64,000 bases of DNA from assembly GCA_024349245.1 (NCBI GenBank), contig JALDNG010000023.1:372001-436000 (forward strand). Direction: 5' to 3'. The notes under the pieces were generated by a model that had not been told where the DNA came from, did not search any database, and saw only the letters and a program-made list of their open reading frames with translations. Positions within the stretch are counted from its first letter, which is position 1; each line of letters begins with the position of its first letter. The DNA comes from Neodontobutis hainanensis (lineage: Eukaryota > Chordata > Actinopteri > Gobiiformes > Odontobutidae). Of this stretch, positions 61,226-64,000 are shown piece by piece. The translations under genes were made by a program, and so were the position numbers.

Positions 61226-63097
61226 ATGGACTGGATTGGATGCAGGTCAGGTCAGCACAAAGACAATTTCACATGAATCCAAAGAAAAAATTCTTCTTTA
61301 AAAGCATACACTGTTCTTTCCAGAAACACAATGTGCTTTATTTATGTGTACTTCCTGACTCTTTTGGGGTGTAGCTGTGATTTGCTATGGCCTTTGCTTA
61401 AAGGAGGTTAAATACAATTATGTTTGTGGACAAAAATGTTTATGTTATTATTAAATATGTGGCTCCATCCTTGTTTTCTTGTGGCTGACAAAGACAAACA
61501 CTCAGGTGGAGGGAGGCACACTAACATAATAAGCAGAGGGATGGTACAGTATCTGGCAAACAGCCTGTCCCATGTTCTAAGCTATTTGGGCGTGCAGCGT
61601 AAAAAGGGACAGATAATGGGTTTATCACCAGCATATTTTCAGTTCTCCACACGTAATTTACAAAAGACTTAAAAAGGGGTGACGGGAACAATGAACGCAT
61701 GGAGTTGGAAAAAAAGAACGAAGTGCATGAGAACGAGGATAATTTTTGTCCAGATTTGGTGGAGCTTGACCCTCAGGCTTGACACAAGCAGACAGACCAG
61801 AAAGAGACCCCAGAATGACCTCAGAGAAACTTTAGAGATTCAAAGAGTATTTTATTTTCCTCACTAAGTTGTGGGCTTCTACCACAAAAAAAAAAAAAAA
61901 ACAGTGTGAATGTCATACGGCTGGTTGTTATGTGGCTAGAGGTGTGGCATCATAAATAATACATAAGTCAAATGGGCATAAAGTAAAAAAATATGACATT
62001 AAAGTGGTTTTCAGACAGATTTTAAAGAGATTTATGCAATTTTCACAATCCATGTCTCTACAATGTATTGATGCCACCTTTGTCTTTGGCACCATAGAGA
62101 CATTATGGTGCCAAACCTCATCCAGCCACTGCACAAAGCTTAAACAAAGCCTTCAGTGCTAGTGTTGGTTCAGGAATAGGACTCACTTTATGCTCAGACT
62201 GGGAGGAAGGACGGCTGGATCCATCTGGAGGAGGCATAAATACTGTTTGTTGGTGAGACAAATGAATCTTGATGCTGGATGAACGAACACCAAAGCATTA
62301 TTGTATTGAACCTAAGTTTATTAAACCTTTAGTGCCAAAAAGTTTATAGTGCATGACTTTCTCTGGTAATATTGCATTAAGTCACTGCATAGTGTTTATA
62401 TCAATACACTTTACCTTGGTTTTTGTTCCATTAACACGTTTGCTTGAATATAATGACTTCAGTGCTCGTAAAATCACTGGAGACACCCCAGGTCCTGTTA
62501 CGAACTAACGGCCAAATGTGTGTAAAAAGTGCTGATGTGAAGAACTGGATTCACTTAAATTAAGGCTGCAGTGGGTCAACTGAGGCCAGCTCTGGCCGCA
62601 GAGTGGAGGCCAGTGGCACAAACTGAGACAGAAATCAGTTGAAAGGCAGTGTCCCGGAAAAGTGCTGCTCTGTTCAAATCGGTAAAACCATTGAGAAAAG
62701 TCCACTACAATCAAACTGGGACTGAACGTCCTGCAGCTCGATCGGGGCAGTACAGTATTCATAGGTTCAGACAGTTTCTCAGACTATGACTATGTTTTGT
62801 GTAATTGGTTATTATAAATTATAAAATATGTGTACTCTATCTAGATTTACTTTAACATCATTCATTCTTCAGAGACAATGTGACAGGACATATTTTGTAA
62901 CATCCAGCTGAAGGGTCTTTGCACTTGGAGCCCTTGTGTTAGCGAGGCTACAGCATTACATTACACAGTCTAATGGTACAGCATGACAGCTGGCAGGCTC
63001 TGTGCTCCTCTGTCTTTCCCCCAGACTCACCATCACCACATCAGTCATCTTTATGCTTCATTCAGCCTCATATTGATAGGGATGGGAGCTAGTATCA

Positions 63098-63128
63098 CAC
63101 ACACACACTCACACACACACACACACAC
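63098..63128. repeat. CA microsatellite
   Basis: About 15 CA units with one TC interruption. Confidence 0.9.
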
Positions 63129-63472
63129 AAGAAGTGAACAGTAAATATGCCTTTTGTCAATAGCTGTCCAACAGGCTCTACCCGTTTTTTGCTGACACAC
63201 AGACTTCAAGAATCAGTGGCTCACTTTTGCTGAGATAAAGGTTTGGGCCAGTTTAATCTTATCATAGTCTATTATTTGTGCATGCTGCCGTTTATGGCAA
63301 AGTGCTTCAAAACCTCTGTCTTTGGTAGCTCCTGACAGTGCGAAGGTGATGTTATTTTGGAGGTGTTACCTTTTTTTGTTGGCAGATGGACCTCACAGAG
63401 TCTGAGTGCACTAATGAACTGCTCATGCACATACACTTTTTTCTTGCTCTTGATCCATTGAATATGTGAAAA

Positions 63473-63549
63473 AGGTTTTTCAATTGTGTGTTTACGGGAC
63501 AAGAAGACTTTGTATGTAGTTAACCAATGACCCTCTCTCATAGTCACAT

Positions 63550-63616
<67 letters not shown>

Positions 63617-63924
63617 AGGGTCATAAACGTAAAAGTCCCATAAGCGTGTGCAGCCCTGATTTTTCACAAACAGAAGCTTGATGTCTGTACAGGTAACATA
63701 TTCAGAACCTACAGAACATTACTTTAACTCTTCTATAGAGATTTAGCATATACTGACATTATTGTAACAAACAAACTCAAGATAGATTATGTGCGATTCA
63801 TCATTATGTTTTGAAGGCTATAATGTATGCATTATAACAGAATAACAATGCTGTAGCTCTTACATCAGCACTTAAACAATATGAACTGAAGGTTTTTCAA
63901 TTGTGTATTTACGGGACAAGTAGA
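63473..63924. repeat. 30-bp direct repeat, two copies 418 bp apart
   Basis: ggtttttcaattgtgtgttt acgggacaag at about 63474-63503 recurs at about 63891-63920 with one base difference (gtgtat for gtgtgt). The TA tract lies between the copies. Confidence 0.75.
63554..63612. repeat. long TA microsatellite
   Basis: About 29 uninterrupted TA units. They give an artificial open frame of alternating Ile and Tyr on the minus strand, which should not be read as a gene. Confidence 0.97.
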
Positions 63925-64000
63925 GGTTGTTGAGGTGGTCCATTAGATAAATATTCATACAATACGCTTGAAAATCTTAATTACAGACAAAAGATAGATC

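Larger units (their letters stand above)
55178..64000. other. region upstream of chrna6 to the right edge
   Basis: The first 300 bp are CpG-richer and likely hold the chrna6 promoter and 5' UTR. In the remaining 8.5 kb I see only interspersed-repeat tails (60.8 and 61.2 kb), a CA tract (63.1 kb), a long TA tract (63.55 kb) and a short direct repeat (63.47 and 63.89 kb). THAP1, which follows CHRNA6 in human, was not recognised. Confidence 0.55.

Noticed and set aside
63272..63667. 131-codon minus-strand frame with a long Ile-Tyr alternation
   Set aside because: The alternation is the translation of the TA microsatellite. The rest shows no family motif and no splice sites.

Overview
The window is vertebrate genomic DNA, most likely from a teleost fish. 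Genes are split into small exons with GT/AG introns, the proteins are vertebrate neuronal nicotinic acetylcholine receptor (nAChR) subunits, and the repeats are of fish type (Tc1/mariner, hAT-like miniature elements, fish SINE/LINE tails, long GT and TA microsatellites). There are no bacterial or viral genes. Most of the sequence is intronic or intergenic.

Three nAChR genes lie head to tail on the minus strand. From right to left: (1) chrna6 (alpha-6), eight coding exons from 55177 down to 39181, apparently complete at 525 codons. (2) chrnb3 (beta-3), eight coding exons from 26967 down to 16564. All exons and splice sites are present, but exon 4 is 108 bp instead of 110 because of two single-base deletions, which put a stop in frame. 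(3) The 5' end of an alpha-7-like subunit gene (alpha-7/8/11 group): exon 1 at 10675-10606 and exon 2 at 4627-4488, with the rest not found here and presumably beyond the left edge. At the far left (656-438, minus) there is also a well-formed C-terminal coding exon of a gene I do not recognise, followed by a polyadenylation signal.

The chrna6-chrnb3 pair matches the conserved vertebrate CHRNB3-CHRNA6 cluster. The two subunits co-assemble in heteropentameric neuronal receptors, beta-3 as the accessory subunit. An alpha-7-like gene next in line on the same strand makes this a three-gene nAChR array, which differs from the human arrangement.

Intergenic regions: 10.7-16.6 kb (degenerate minisatellite and a SINE-like copy), 27.0-39.2 kb (a decayed Tc1/mariner element and otherwise unannotated DNA), and 55.2-64.0 kb (fish repeat tails, a long TA tract). 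I saw no novel multi-gene system. The points most worth checking are the two frame-breaking deletions in chrnb3 exon 4, the three-gene array, the orphan exon at the left edge, a GT tract abutting a chrna6 splice donor, two hAT-like elements with recognisable 8-bp target duplications, and a tandem pair of hairpins near 23.9 kb.
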